From Parafrankia sp. EUN1f (lineage in GTDB: Bacteria; Actinomycetota; Actinomycetes; Frankiales; Frankiaceae), in contig NZ_ADGX01000012.1 of NCBI RefSeq assembly GCF_000177675.1, positions 1 to 64,000 on the forward strand: a stretch of 64,000 nt of DNA. Reading direction: 5' to 3'. Under the pieces are notes generated by a model, which did no database searches, had not been told where the DNA came from, and saw nothing but the letters and a program-made list of their open reading frames with translations. Position numbers and translations under genes: made by a program. Positions 36,018 through 45,096 of this stretch are shown piece after piece; the stretch's first letter is position 1; every line of letters begins with the position of its first letter.

Positions 36018-37744
36018 GGCACATCTACGAACGCGACGTCCCGATGGACATGCGGGACGGTGTCACGCTGCGCGCCAACGTGTGGCGTCCGCTCGAGGGC
36101 ACTGCACCGACCCTGGTCATGCGCACCAGCTACAACAAGGAGATGGATCGCTTCGCCGGCGGTCCGTTCAACCCGGTTCCCTCCCTGACCGCGTTCCTGA
36201 ACGCCGGTTATGCCGTGGTCATCCAGGACGGGCGGGGCACGTACGCCTCGGACGGAACGTTCGAGCCGAAGGTCAACGAGGTCGCCGACGGCGAGGACAC
36301 TCTCGCCTGGCTGCGTGAGCAGGAGTGGTTCGACGGCACGGTCGGCGCCTACGGCGCGTCGTACATGGGCATGACGCAGTGGGCGATGGCGGTCAGCGGC
36401 GAGCGGAGCCTCAAGGCCTTTGCTCCGAGCGTCGCTGCGGTGGACTGGTACAGCGGTCTCTGGTATTCGCCCGGCGGCGCGTTGTCGCTGAGCATGCTCA
36501 CTTTCTGGACCACCTTCATGTACGCCGCCGAGGAGCAGCGTGCCTTCGAGCACGGCGAGACCGACTCGGCCGAGGCGGCCCAGCGGCTCTTCGGTGCCTT
36601 GGCGGACCCGCTGGCCCTGTGCGACGCCCTCCCGGTCGCTGACCTGCCCGTGATCGGCAAGGGCCGCTGGTGCGACGACTGGCTGGCCCACCCGGACTTC
36701 GACGACTACTGGAAGGCCCAGGACTGGAGACCGTCCATCGGAGCGGTCACGGCGCCGGCGCTCTTCACGTCCGGCTGGTACGACCTCTTCGTCCACGAGA
36801 CGGTGGCCGATTTCATGCGCATGCGCAGCGAAGCCGCGTCGGAGAAGGCACGAGAGGGCTCACGGCTGGTCATCGGCCCCTGGCACCACGAGATGCCGAT
36901 GAACGGAGAGTTCCGGGACCGCTCCTTCGGAGCGGCTGCCGACTGCGACCTGTCGCCGTCCCACGTCGCGTTCTTCGACGAGTGGTTGCGAGGCCGTCCG
37001 GCGCCGTCGCCACAACCCAGGGTCCGCATCTTCGTGATGGGCATCGACCAGTGGCGCGACGAGGAGGACTGGCCTCTCCCTGACACGCGATACGTCGACT
37101 ACCACCTGAGCAGCTCCGGGTCGGCGAACACGGCCGCGGGGGACGGAGTGCTGTCCCTGGAGGCGCCGACCGCGGCGGCACAGGACACCTTCCGCTACGA
37201 CCCCCGCGATCCCGTGCCGACCGCCGGTGGCGCCGTGCTGCCCTTCCCCGGGTTCGTGGGGCCGGTGGACCAGCGCGCCGTGGACGGACGCAGCGACGTC
37301 CTCTGCTACCTGTCGCCGACCCTCGAGACACCCCTGGAGGTCACCGGCTTCGTCAATCTGACCGTCTTCGTGTCGTCCTCCGCGGTCGACACGGACATCA
37401 CCGCCAAGCTCGTCGACGTCTTCCCTGACGGCAGGGCCCTGAACCTGTGCGACGGCATTCTCCGTCTCCGCTACCGCAACGACCTCTCGAAGCCGGAGCT
37501 GATGACCCCGGGAGAGGTCTACGAGGTGACGGTCCCGATGGCGGTCACGTCCAACGTCTTCCTGACGGGGCATCGCATCCGGCTCGACATCTCGAGCAGC
37601 AACTTCCCGCACTACGACCGCAACTCCAACACCGGCGGCGTTATCGCCACCGAGGCGGTGGAGGACATGGTCGTCGCCGACAACACGGTCCACCACGGCG
37701 GAGCCCGTCCGAGCCGTCTCATCCTTCCGGTCATCGACCGGTGA
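36014..37744 (+). CDS. CocE/NonD-family (X-Pro dipeptidyl-peptidase-like) hydrolase
   Basis: 576 residues. An alpha/beta-hydrolase domain has the nucleophile elbow GAYGASYMG (Ser116), a distal SGWYDLF with the likely catalytic Asp region, and GPWHHE with the catalytic His. The C-terminal jelly-roll domain ('FVNLTVFVSSSAVDTDITAKLVDVFPDG') is typical of cocaine-esterase/X-Pro peptidase proteins. No signal peptide. It cleaves an ester or amide, substrate unknown. It is first in an operon with a branched-chain-type ABC importer, so it may process the imported compound inside the cell. Confidence 0.85.
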   Translation: MRHIYERDVPMDMRDGVTLRANVWRPLEGTAPTLVMRTSYNKEMDRFAGGPFNPVPSLTAFLNAGYAVVIQDGRGTYASDGTFEPKVNEVADGEDTLAWLREQEWFDGTVGAYGASYMGMTQWAMAVSGERSLKAFAPSVAAVDWYSGLWYSPGGALSLSMLTFWTTFMYAAEEQRAFEHGETDSAEAAQRLFGALADPLALCDALPVADLPVIGKGRWCDDWLAHPDFDDYWKAQDWRPSIGAVTAPALFTSGWYDLFVHETVADFMRMRSEAASEKAREGSRLVIGPWHHEMPMNGEFRDRSFGAAADCDLSPSHVAFFDEWLRGRPAPSPQPRVRIFVMGIDQWRDEEDWPLPDTRYVDYHLSSSGSANTAAGDGVLSLEAPTAAAQDTFRYDPRDPVPTAGGAVLPFPGFVGPVDQRAVDGRSDVLCYLSPTLETPLEVTGFVNLTVFVSSSAVDTDITAKLVDVFPDGRALNLCDGILRLRYRNDLSKPELMTPGEVYEVTVPMAVTSNVFLTGHRIRLDISSSNFPHYDRNSNTGGVIATEAVEDMVVADNTVHHGGARPSRLILPVIDR

Positions 37745-37810
37745 CCGGCACGTCGATCGACGGCGCGGTCGGCTCGCAACTCCCGCAAGAAACCCGACAC
37801 AAGGAGTAAC

Positions 37811-39067
37811 GTGCAACCCAGACATCGGCCTCGGCGGTTCGCCCCGAAGCTCACACTTCTCCTGGCCCTGCTCATGCTCGCGGTCACTGCCTGTGGGCCG
37901 AGCAGTGACGGCGGTGACGCCGGCAGCCGCTCGGGATCCGGCACGAGTGACGGCGGGTTGAAGGGCGACCCGATCGTCGTGGGGGCCTTATGCTCCTGCA
38001 CCGCCGCCTTCACCGGTGGCGCCTTCAGCCTGGTCCCCGAGGTGATCGACGCGTGGGTCAGCCACACCAATGACAACGGCGGCATCAACGGCCACCCCGT
38101 CAGGGTGACCCTCCTCGACGACGCAGGGAACCCGGCCAAGACGCTGCAGAACGCCAAGAAGCTCGTGGAGCAGGACAAGGTGCCCGCGATCCTGATGGCC
38201 ACCGTCATGCCGAGTGCCGCGGACTACCTCAAGGCAGCCGACATCCCGCTCATCGGATTCGACTTCGCCTTTGGCCCCTACTCCTTCCCGAACCTGTTCA
38301 CGACCGGAGCCGACCAGTGGACGGCCGCCGTCGCGTCGGTCGACATCGCCAAGCGACTCGGCGCGAAGAAGTACGGCTACATGTTCTGCGACCCGGGCTG
38401 TGATCAGCCTGACGCTCTTGCCAAGGCCACCACGGAGCAGCTGGGCGTCGGCTACTTCAGCACCCCCATCTCCCTCAGCCAGCCGGACTACATCGCGCAG
38501 TGCCTGGCAGCCAAGGAAGCAGGAGTGGACGGGCTGCAGATCGGTTCGAACGGTGCCGGCGTGTCCAAGGTGGCCGGCCAGTGTGCCTCCCAGGGGTTCG
38601 AGCCGCCGCTGATCGGAGGCGCCTTCATCGCCACGCAGACCGTGCTCAACGACTTCAGCCTGCAGGGCGCGAAGCTGTGGAGCTCGCTGGCGAACTACCA
38701 GGGCACGTCGTTGCCCGGCGCGAAGGCCTTCACCGAGGCGATGACCACGTACGCCAAGGACGCCTTCACGAACCCCGAGTTCACCCCGCAGTACGAGACC
38801 ACCTGGGCGGCAGGAGAGATGTTCAAGGCCGCTGCCGAGGCCGGCGGCGTCGGACCGACCTCGAAGCCCGCGGACGTCTTCAACGGTCTGTACTCCCTGA
38901 AGGACGAGACGCTCGGCGGACTCACCGCTCCGACCACCTACGAGAAGGGCACGTTCTGGCGCACACCGTGCTACTTCGAGTCCACGATCGACAGCGGCAA
39001 GCTCACCGGCGGTGACAAGCCGATCTGTGTCCCGCAGTCCGTGCTCGACGCCATCACCAAGAGCTGA
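37811..39067 (+). CDS. Branched-chain-type ABC transporter substrate-binding lipoprotein
   Basis: 418 residues, GTG preceded by AAGGAG. The signal peptide ends in the lipobox LAVTAC, with the lipid-attachment Cys at residue 28. The type-1 periplasmic binding fold follows (DPIVVGALCSCTAAFTGG...; GGINGHPVRVTLLDDAGNPAK; VPAILMATVMPSAADYLKAA). It captures the substrate outside the membrane for the LivHMG/LivF importer next door. The family takes up leucine-like amino acids, amides and also aromatic or alicyclic acids, and the catabolic neighbours favour an organic acid here. Confidence 0.85.
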   Translation: MQPRHRPRRFAPKLTLLLALLMLAVTACGPSSDGGDAGSRSGSGTSDGGLKGDPIVVGALCSCTAAFTGGAFSLVPEVIDAWVSHTNDNGGINGHPVRVTLLDDAGNPAKTLQNAKKLVEQDKVPAILMATVMPSAADYLKAADIPLIGFDFAFGPYSFPNLFTTGADQWTAAVASVDIAKRLGAKKYGYMFCDPGCDQPDALAKATTEQLGVGYFSTPISLSQPDYIAQCLAAKEAGVDGLQIGSNGAGVSKVAGQCASQGFEPPLIGGAFIATQTVLNDFSLQGAKLWSSLANYQGTSLPGAKAFTEAMTTYAKDAFTNPEFTPQYETTWAAGEMFKAAAEAGGVGPTSKPADVFNGLYSLKDETLGGLTAPTTYEKGTFWRTPCYFESTIDSGKLTGGDKPICVPQSVLDAITKS

Positions 39068-39074
39068 CGACCGT

Positions 39075-39110
39075 CGCGCGGGTCATGCCGTCATCGGCAT
39101 GACCCGCGCG
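39075..39110 (+). terminator. Strong intra-operon hairpin after the binding-protein gene
   Basis: Perfect 16-bp arms CGCGCGGGTCATGCCG (39075-39090) and its complement (39095-39110) around TCAT, starting 8 nt after the stop. Such hairpins commonly stabilise the binding-protein message and attenuate read-through to the permease genes. Confidence 0.6.
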
Positions 39111-39186
39111 AACCGTGCGTCCCGTCCCGCCGGACGCCCGCCCTCGCCACGAACCACCTCCACACAGGCGCACCTCCAGGAGAACC

Positions 39187-41925
39187 ATGTCGACGTTACT
39201 TCCGTTTATCTTCATCGGTCTGTCGACCGGTGCGGTCTACGGACTGGCCGGAGTCGGCCTGGTCCTGACCTATCGGACATCGGGCATCTTCAACTTCGCC
39301 CACGGTGCCCTGGCCACAGTGGCGGCGTACCTCTTCTACGACACAACCGTGCTGCACGGGTGGTCCCCGGTCTGGGCGGCCGCCTTGGCAGTGCTGGTGC
39401 TCGGGCCGCTCTTGGGCCTCTTCCTCGAGCTCATCGCGCGACGGATCCAGGGCGCGACGCTCGCGGTCCAGGTGGCCGCCACGGTCGGCCTGCTCCTCAT
39501 CGTGCAGGCCGCAGCACTGCTGCACTACGGGAGCATCATGCCCCGGGTCGTTCCGGAGTACTTCCCCGACGGCACGGTCGAGGTCTTCGGCGCCTTCCTG
39601 TCCTATGCCAACATCGTGACCTTCGTCGTGACGGCTGTGGCCGTCCTCGTCCTGAGCCTCTACCTGCGCTACGCCCGTCGCGGGATCGCGACGCTCGCGG
39701 TCGTCGACGACCCCGAGCTCCTGGCGCTGGCCGGGACCAACCCGGTGACCACCCGCCGCCTCGCCTGGATCATCGGGTCGACCCTCGCGGCCGGGTCGGG
39801 GGTCCTCCTCGCACCGCTCGTTCCCCTCGACCCCACCCGACTGACGCTGCTGGTCGTCTCGGCCTTCGGCGCCGCCGCCATCGGGATGTTCCGAAGCATG
39901 CCGATCACCTTCGTCGGCGGGCTGGGCATCGGAGTGCTGGCCGCGCTCTGCACGAAGTGGTTCACGAGCGGACCCCTTGCCGGCCTGGCAGGCGCCATCC
40001 CGTTCATCGTGCTGTTCGCGGTCCTGATCGCCTTCCCGAAGCGGAAGCTCGTGGCTCGTCCACAGGTGATCCCGCGAAGCCACCCGAGTTGGCGTGCCCC
40101 TGCCCGCTTCCAGCTCAGCCTGGCCGCGGTTGTCCTGGTCCTGCTCCTGGCGGTGCCCGGTTTCGTGGGCTTCAGCCTGATCCACTGGACCTCGGGCCTG
40201 GCTCTCACGACCGTGTTCCTCTCGCTGACCTTGCTCGTGCGGATGTCAGGTCAGGTCTCTCTCTGCCACGTCACGTTCATGGCGATCGGAGCTGCGGGGC
40301 TCTCGCACCTGACGCAGGGCCAAGGCCTGCCCTGGGGCCTGGCGCTCCTCCTGAGTGGCCTGGTCGCCGTGCCGGTGGGCGCGGTCCTGGCGATCCCCGC
40401 GATCCGTCTCGGAGGCATCTACCTCGCGCTGGCCACGTTCGGGTTCGGTGTGCTCGTGCAGAGCATGTTTTACACACAGGACTGGTTCTTCGGCACCCAG
40501 CCCGGAGGTGTCACCGTGGGGAGGCCGACCGCCGGTGGACTGGGCGACGACAAGCCTTTCTACTACCTGGTCCTGGGCATCACCCTCGCGTGCGCCCTGA
40601 TGGTGGTCGGTATCTCCCGCGGACGCCTCGGTCGGCTCCTCGGAGGTATGGCCGACTCGCCGTCAGCACTCGAGACCTCAGGCACGACGGTGAACATCAC
40701 ACGGGTCCTGGTGTTCTGTCTCTCGGCTTTCCTCGCTGCCATCGGCGGCGCGTTGTGGAGCGCGAACCTCGGAAGCGCATCCATCGGCGACTTCCCGCCG
40801 CTCCTGTCCCTCCAGTACTTCGCCCTCGTCATCATCCTGGTGGGCAGGACCCCCTGGGACGCGCTTCTCGCCGGTCTCCCGCTGGCGGTCATCCCCGCGT
40901 ACTTCCAGTCCGAATCGGTGACCAACATCTTCACCCTGGTCTTCGGCATCGGCGCTGTGCTCTACGGACTGACCGCCACCCAGGAGGTTGACAACTCCAG
41001 GCTGCAGTCGGCGATCGACCGTCTGGCCAGGCGGAAGGCACGGGTGCAGGAACCAGTCACTGCGGATGAGCGTGAGGCGCTCCTGGAGCAGGTCCGGGCC
41101 CCGGGCGGAGTCTTTCGCGCTCAGGACGTGCGCGTGACCTACGGCGGGGTCGTCGCCGTCGACGGCGTGAGCATCGAGGTCCCGACCGGACAGATCATCG
41201 GTCTGATCGGGCCCAACGGCGCGGGCAAGACGACGATGTTCAACGCCTGTTCGGGACTGATCAGCGCCGCCTCGGGCGAGATCAGCATGGACGATCGTGG
41301 TCTCTCCAAACTCAGCGTGGCCGGCCGTGCTCGTCAGGGCCTTGGGCGGACCTTCCAGCGGATGCAGCTCTTCGACTCGTTGACCGTTGCCCAGAACGTC
41401 GCCTTCGGCGCCGAGGGCGCCATGGCGGGCGCGAACCCCGTCCGCCACATCCTCAGCAGGCGGAGCGAGCGTCGACGGATGGAGGTCGCGACCGAGCACG
41501 CCCTGGAGCTCTGCGGGCTCGGGGACCTCCGTTCGGCCCATGTCGCGTCCCTGTCGACCGGGCAGCGCCGCCTGGTGGAGCTGGCCAGGTGTCTGGCCGG
41601 CGATTTCAGGATCCTCCTACTGGACGAGCCGTCCTCGGGTCTGGATCAGGCCGAGACCAAGGTCTTCGGCGACATCCTCCGACGGGTAGTGCGGGAGCGG
41701 AACGTCGGCGTCCTCCTCGTCGAGCACGACATGTCCCTGGTCCTGTCAATCTGCCAGAACATCTACGTCATCGACTTCGGGAAGCCCATCTTCACCGGTA
41801 CACCTCGCGAGGTCGCGACCTCACCCGTCGTGCGGTCGGTATACCTCGGTGAGACCGACTCAAGCCTCGTGGTCGAGGACGACAGCCGCCCGCTCGTCGA
41901 ACTCGGATCAGGAGAGCCCTCATGA
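39187..41925 (+). CDS. Fused LivH-LivM-LivG: two ABC permease domains plus ATPase in one chain
   Basis: 912 residues, ATG 39187 preceded by AGGAGA. Residues 1-290 are a LivH-type permease (GLSTGAVYGLAGVGLVLTYR; FNFAHGA). Residues 320-620 are a LivM-type permease (SGQVSLCHVTFMAIGA; AIRLGGIYLALATFGFG). After a linker, residues 640-900 form a LivG-type ATPase with Walker A GPNGAGKT (about 672), signature LSTGQRR and Walker B LLLDEPSSGLD. These are normally three separate proteins. Its stop overlaps the start of livF (ATGA). With the lipoprotein and LivF it makes a complete importer. Confidence 0.9.
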   Translation: MSTLLPFIFIGLSTGAVYGLAGVGLVLTYRTSGIFNFAHGALATVAAYLFYDTTVLHGWSPVWAAALAVLVLGPLLGLFLELIARRIQGATLAVQVAATVGLLLIVQAAALLHYGSIMPRVVPEYFPDGTVEVFGAFLSYANIVTFVVTAVAVLVLSLYLRYARRGIATLAVVDDPELLALAGTNPVTTRRLAWIIGSTLAAGSGVLLAPLVPLDPTRLTLLVVSAFGAAAIGMFRSMPITFVGGLGIGVLAALCTKWFTSGPLAGLAGAIPFIVLFAVLIAFPKRKLVARPQVIPRSHPSWRAPARFQLSLAAVVLVLLLAVPGFVGFSLIHWTSGLALTTVFLSLTLLVRMSGQVSLCHVTFMAIGAAGLSHLTQGQGLPWGLALLLSGLVAVPVGAVLAIPAIRLGGIYLALATFGFGVLVQSMFYTQDWFFGTQPGGVTVGRPTAGGLGDDKPFYYLVLGITLACALMVVGISRGRLGRLLGGMADSPSALETSGTTVNITRVLVFCLSAFLAAIGGALWSANLGSASIGDFPPLLSLQYFALVIILVGRTPWDALLAGLPLAVIPAYFQSESVTNIFTLVFGIGAVLYGLTATQEVDNSRLQSAIDRLARRKARVQEPVTADEREALLEQVRAPGGVFRAQDVRVTYGGVVAVDGVSIEVPTGQIIGLIGPNGAGKTTMFNACSGLISAASGEISMDDRGLSKLSVAGRARQGLGRTFQRMQLFDSLTVAQNVAFGAEGAMAGANPVRHILSRRSERRRMEVATEHALELCGLGDLRSAHVASLSTGQRRLVELARCLAGDFRILLLDEPSSGLDQAETKVFGDILRRVVRERNVGVLLVEHDMSLVLSICQNIYVIDFGKPIFTGTPREVATSPVVRSVYLGETDSSLVVEDDSRPLVELGSGEPS

Positions 41926-42650
41926 CCACCATGCGGACACGCACGGACAACGCCCTGGAGATCCGTGATCTCCGCGGTGGGTATCGCGGCACCCAGGTGC
42001 TGCACGGCATCAGTCTCGACGTGCCCGCCGGATCCATCACAGCACTGCTCGGACCCAACGGCGCGGGCAAGACCACGCTGCTCCGCATGGTGAGTGGACT
42101 GCTGCGGCCGACGGCAGGGTCGGTGACGTTCAACGGCCAGGACACCGCCAAGCTGTCACCGACCCGCCGCGCGGCAGCAGGTCTGTGTCTCATCCCGGAG
42201 GGCAAGGGCGTCTTCCCGAACCTGACGGTCAAGGACAACCTGCGGTTGCAGATTCCGCCCCGTGCGAGGTCGCGCTCCTACGAGGAGGCCCTCGAACTGT
42301 TCCCCGTGCTGCGGCGGCGCCTGAACAGCCCGGCTGGCCGCATGTCGGGCGGGGAGCAGCAGATCCTGGCGCTGGCGCGGGCACGACTGGCCTCGCCCAG
42401 CCTCATCCTGCTCGACGAGGTGTCGATGGGCCTGGCGCCGCGCATCGTCGAGCAGATCTTCGACGCGCTCAGGATCCTGTCGAGCTCCGGTGCCGCGCTC
42501 CTCATGGTTGAGCAGTACGTCTCCCAAGCGCTGGCGATGTCCGAGTTCGCCTACATCTTGGACCGCGGGACGCTCAGCTTCGGCGGACGTGCCTCGGAGC
42601 TGGACGCCGACAGCGTCATGGAGAGCTATCTGAAGCAGGGACGTGCCTGA
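41922..42650 (+). CDS. livF: LivF-type ABC transporter ATPase
   Basis: 242 residues, start overlapping the upstream stop by four bases. Walker A GPNGAGKTT (about 43-51), the family's characteristic LIPEGKGVFPNLTVKDNL, signature MSGGEQQ and Walker B LILLDEVSMGLAP are all present. It energises the importer as a heterodimer with the ATPase domain of the fused protein. Its end is within 45 bp of the esterase gene. Confidence 0.9.
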   Translation: MTTMRTRTDNALEIRDLRGGYRGTQVLHGISLDVPAGSITALLGPNGAGKTTLLRMVSGLLRPTAGSVTFNGQDTAKLSPTRRAAAGLCLIPEGKGVFPNLTVKDNLRLQIPPRARSRSYEEALELFPVLRRRLNSPAGRMSGGEQQILALARARLASPSLILLDEVSMGLAPRIVEQIFDALRILSSSGAALLMVEQYVSQALAMSEFAYILDRGTLSFGGRASELDADSVMESYLKQGRA

Positions 42651-42693
42651 CGCCCAGCCTGCCCGCCCATCCCGCCATCTCAGGAGCTGCCTG

Positions 42694-43662
42694 ATGACCC
42701 CCTCTCGCCCGCCGTTCGACCCCGAGCTTGAGCCGGTGGTACTAGCGTACTCGCGGCTCTTCCCCCGGCTAGGGCCAGACACGCTCACACAGTTACGCGC
42801 GCTCACCAGCGAAGGTGTCCCTGGCCAGGAGCCGATGGACTACACCGTCGGCGGGTCCGTCGTCGTCGAGGACCTCGCCATTGTGAGACCTGACGGGACC
42901 GAGCTGGTCGTGACCGTGCTGAGGCCGCGGGACGCGCCGCCCGACCTGCTTGGGATCTTGCACGTCCACGGCGGCGGCATGGTGATGGGCACGCGGATGT
43001 TCGGCGTAGATACCTACCTGCCCTACGTCGTCGAGGGCCATGCGGTCATCGTGACTGTGGAGTACCGGCTCGCGCCCGAGCACCCCGATCCCGCGCCTGT
43101 GGAGGACTGCTACGCAGCGCTGACCTGGATGGGCAAGGCTGCCGGAGACCTCGGCGTCGACGGCAGCCGGCTCATGGTGGTCGGCGCGAGCGCCGGCGGC
43201 GGGCTGGCGGCCGGAGCCGTGCTCATGGCTCGCGACCGCGGGTTCCCGGCAGTCAGTCACCAGATTCTGGACTGTCCCATGCTCGACGACCGGTTGCAAA
43301 CCCACAGCAGTCGGATGCTCGATAACGATGGGCCGTGGGACCAGCACGACAACATCTTCGGCTGGAATGCTCTGCTGGGAGAGCGGCGTGGCGGGCGAGA
43401 CGTCAGCTACTATGCCGCGCCCGCGCGCGCGGAGGAACTGTCGGGACTACCGCGCACATACCTCTCCTGCGGATCCGTCGACAGCTTCCGGGACGAGGTG
43501 CTCGATTTCGCATTAAAGCTGTCCCAGGCCGGCGTCCTGGTCGACCTGCACATCTGGGGTGGGGCATTCCACGGGTTCGACCTGGCTGCCCAGAACACCG
43601 CAGTCGCACAAGCATCAATGCGGACTCGCGACGAGTTCGTCCGACGAATCATACGAGAGTGA
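42694..43662 (+). CDS. HSL-family carboxylesterase (alpha/beta hydrolase)
   Basis: 322 residues from ATG 42694 with AGGAG seven bases upstream. The oxyanion motif HGGG is at 92-95, the nucleophile elbow GASAGG at 164-169 (Ser166), an acidic residue lies in the DSFRDE segment, and the catalytic His is in GAFHGFD: the hormone-sensitive-lipase group acting on short acyl esters. It is a clear paralogue of the product at 54034-55031. As last gene of the hydrolase-importer operon it probably hydrolyses the imported ester or lactone. An IS30 remnant begins within about 20 bp after it. Confidence 0.85.
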   Translation: MTPSRPPFDPELEPVVLAYSRLFPRLGPDTLTQLRALTSEGVPGQEPMDYTVGGSVVVEDLAIVRPDGTELVVTVLRPRDAPPDLLGILHVHGGGMVMGTRMFGVDTYLPYVVEGHAVIVTVEYRLAPEHPDPAPVEDCYAALTWMGKAAGDLGVDGSRLMVVGASAGGGLAAGAVLMARDRGFPAVSHQILDCPMLDDRLQTHSSRMLDNDGPWDQHDNIFGWNALLGERRGGRDVSYYAAPARAEELSGLPRTYLSCGSVDSFRDEVLDFALKLSQAGVLVDLHIWGGAFHGFDLAAQNTAVAQASMRTRDEFVRRIIRE

Positions 43663-43679
43663 TTGTGAGTATCGGTGGC

Positions 43680-44588
43680 AGCCCGCGGTGGCAGCGTGAT
43701 TGGCCATCTCCTGGCCCTGGTCCCAGGTCAGTGCGGCGCAGCGTGAGTGGCGACCGGCTCATCACGTCGACCGTTGCCGCCTCGACGTCGTCGGCCCCAT
43801 GGTTGTTCGGTAGATGCAGGAGCATGACGTAGCCAGTCAAACGCTCCACGAGCGTGCCGATCGCGGACCGGTTCTCCGCACCGGTGATGAGGTCGCCTTC
43901 CCAATGTCCCGGCACGGCGCGGTCCAAGACCTCGGACGGTCGCTGCGCGATGCCGACCATGCCAGCGAGGCGCCCTCTCGTTCTGTGGTCCGTCGGGTCT
44001 TGCGCAGGGTCCGGCCAGTGCGCAGGCGCTGAACCAACTCCCGGCGCAGGCCACCGCGGCCGGGCATGTAGAGGCTGCGGTAGATCGTCTCGTGGCTCAC
44101 ACGCATGTGCGGGTCATCGGGAAACAGAACGACGAGCCGCCTACTGACCTGCTCAAAGCTGTCCTTGGCGTCCAACCGATTCTGCACATGGTCGCGAAGC
44201 CGCTCGTCCAGCGCGAGCACCCTCACCTTCGTCGCCGGGCACGCTGATCCGCCAGGGCCTGAGCCACCGAGGCCCGATATCCCGACTTCCGCCGAACAGT
44301 CCCGCGCCGCAGCTCCCGGCTCACCGTCAACGGCGAACGCCCCAGCCCACGCGCGATCACGCACTCCCTCACCTGCCGCCCGCCGGCAACTGATCTCTTC
44401 ACGTTCCTGGAAGGAAGACGACGCACGTCAGGCGAGGTCTCGCCGGTCGGGAAAGGCTCGGGCATCACCCCGCCAACCTGCCGGAACCACCACCAAGCGA
44501 CGGTGACCGACACTCCGACCAAACCCGCCGCCTCAGCGACCACCATCCCCGACCGCACCCCAGCCCAGAACTCACGCTGGACAGACAT
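43680..44588 (-). mobile_element. IS30-family transposase pseudogene (three frames)
   Basis: An N-terminal HTH (MSVQREFWAGVRSGMVVAEA; GLGRSPLTVSRELRRG) is followed in a second frame by DSFEQVSRRLVVLFPDDPHM and RVSHETIYRSLYMPGRGGLR. In a third frame come PGHWEGDLITGAENRSAIGT and LVERLTGYVMLLHLPNNHGA. These are in the right order for an IS30 transposase, including the first catalytic Asp (EGDLI), but broken by two frameshifts and cut off before the Glu. Confidence 0.8.
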
Positions 44589-44618
44589 CAGGATCGCCGG
44601 CCGACCACCAGTACCCAC

Positions 44619-45096
44619 GCAACACCTTGCTGATCAAGCTGTTGCGTTGACCCGTTGCATCCACTCCGCGTTGAAGTGTCTATATCTTGTGACCCGCAGC
44701 CTCGACCCGACCGGGACCGGCCGTGCTCGGTGAACCGTCCGCTGGAAGCCCGTGATCGACGCGTTCTCGATCAAGTTCAGTGACCGCTGGCCATCGGCCG
44801 AGACCTACTAGACCAAACTGCCGGAAACACCGAGAACGGGACAGAACCGTCGATAGTATACGGGTTTGTTGAAGCTGCACGGGGGAAGTCCTGCAGGAGT
44901 TGGGGAGCAGCAGCGGAAGGCGCACACCAGCACTTTCCTGCGTCGTGCGGCGGGTCAGTGTTGGCGAGAGCGGATGAGGTGGTAGGCGACGGCACGGTCT
45001 CGGATTCCTGCGGAAACACCGCGGGCGACGGGCGCGTTCGGCGCTGAGGGTATCGGTCGTGCGGCGTCCGCCGGCCGTGATGCGCGCGGGGGGCGT
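44619..45096. other. Region before the PAS-GAF-GGDEF gene
   Basis: About 480 bp. It contains copy 2 of the 80-bp repeat at 44752-44831 and otherwise no recognisable gene. Confidence 0.3.
44752..44831 (+). repeat. 80-bp repeat, copy 2
   Basis: Encodes on the plus strand VIDAFSIKFSDRWPSAETY plus TAG (reading frame starting at 44752). Inverted relative to copy 1 at 25141-25220, with about 11 mismatches in 80 bp, many of them silent. It is probably the 3' end of a transposase gene. Confidence 0.55.

Noticed and set aside
42740-42755. CTAGCGTA... resembling an island operator
   Set aside because: It lies inside the esterase coding sequence, and the right half does not match CGCTAG; a chance half-site.
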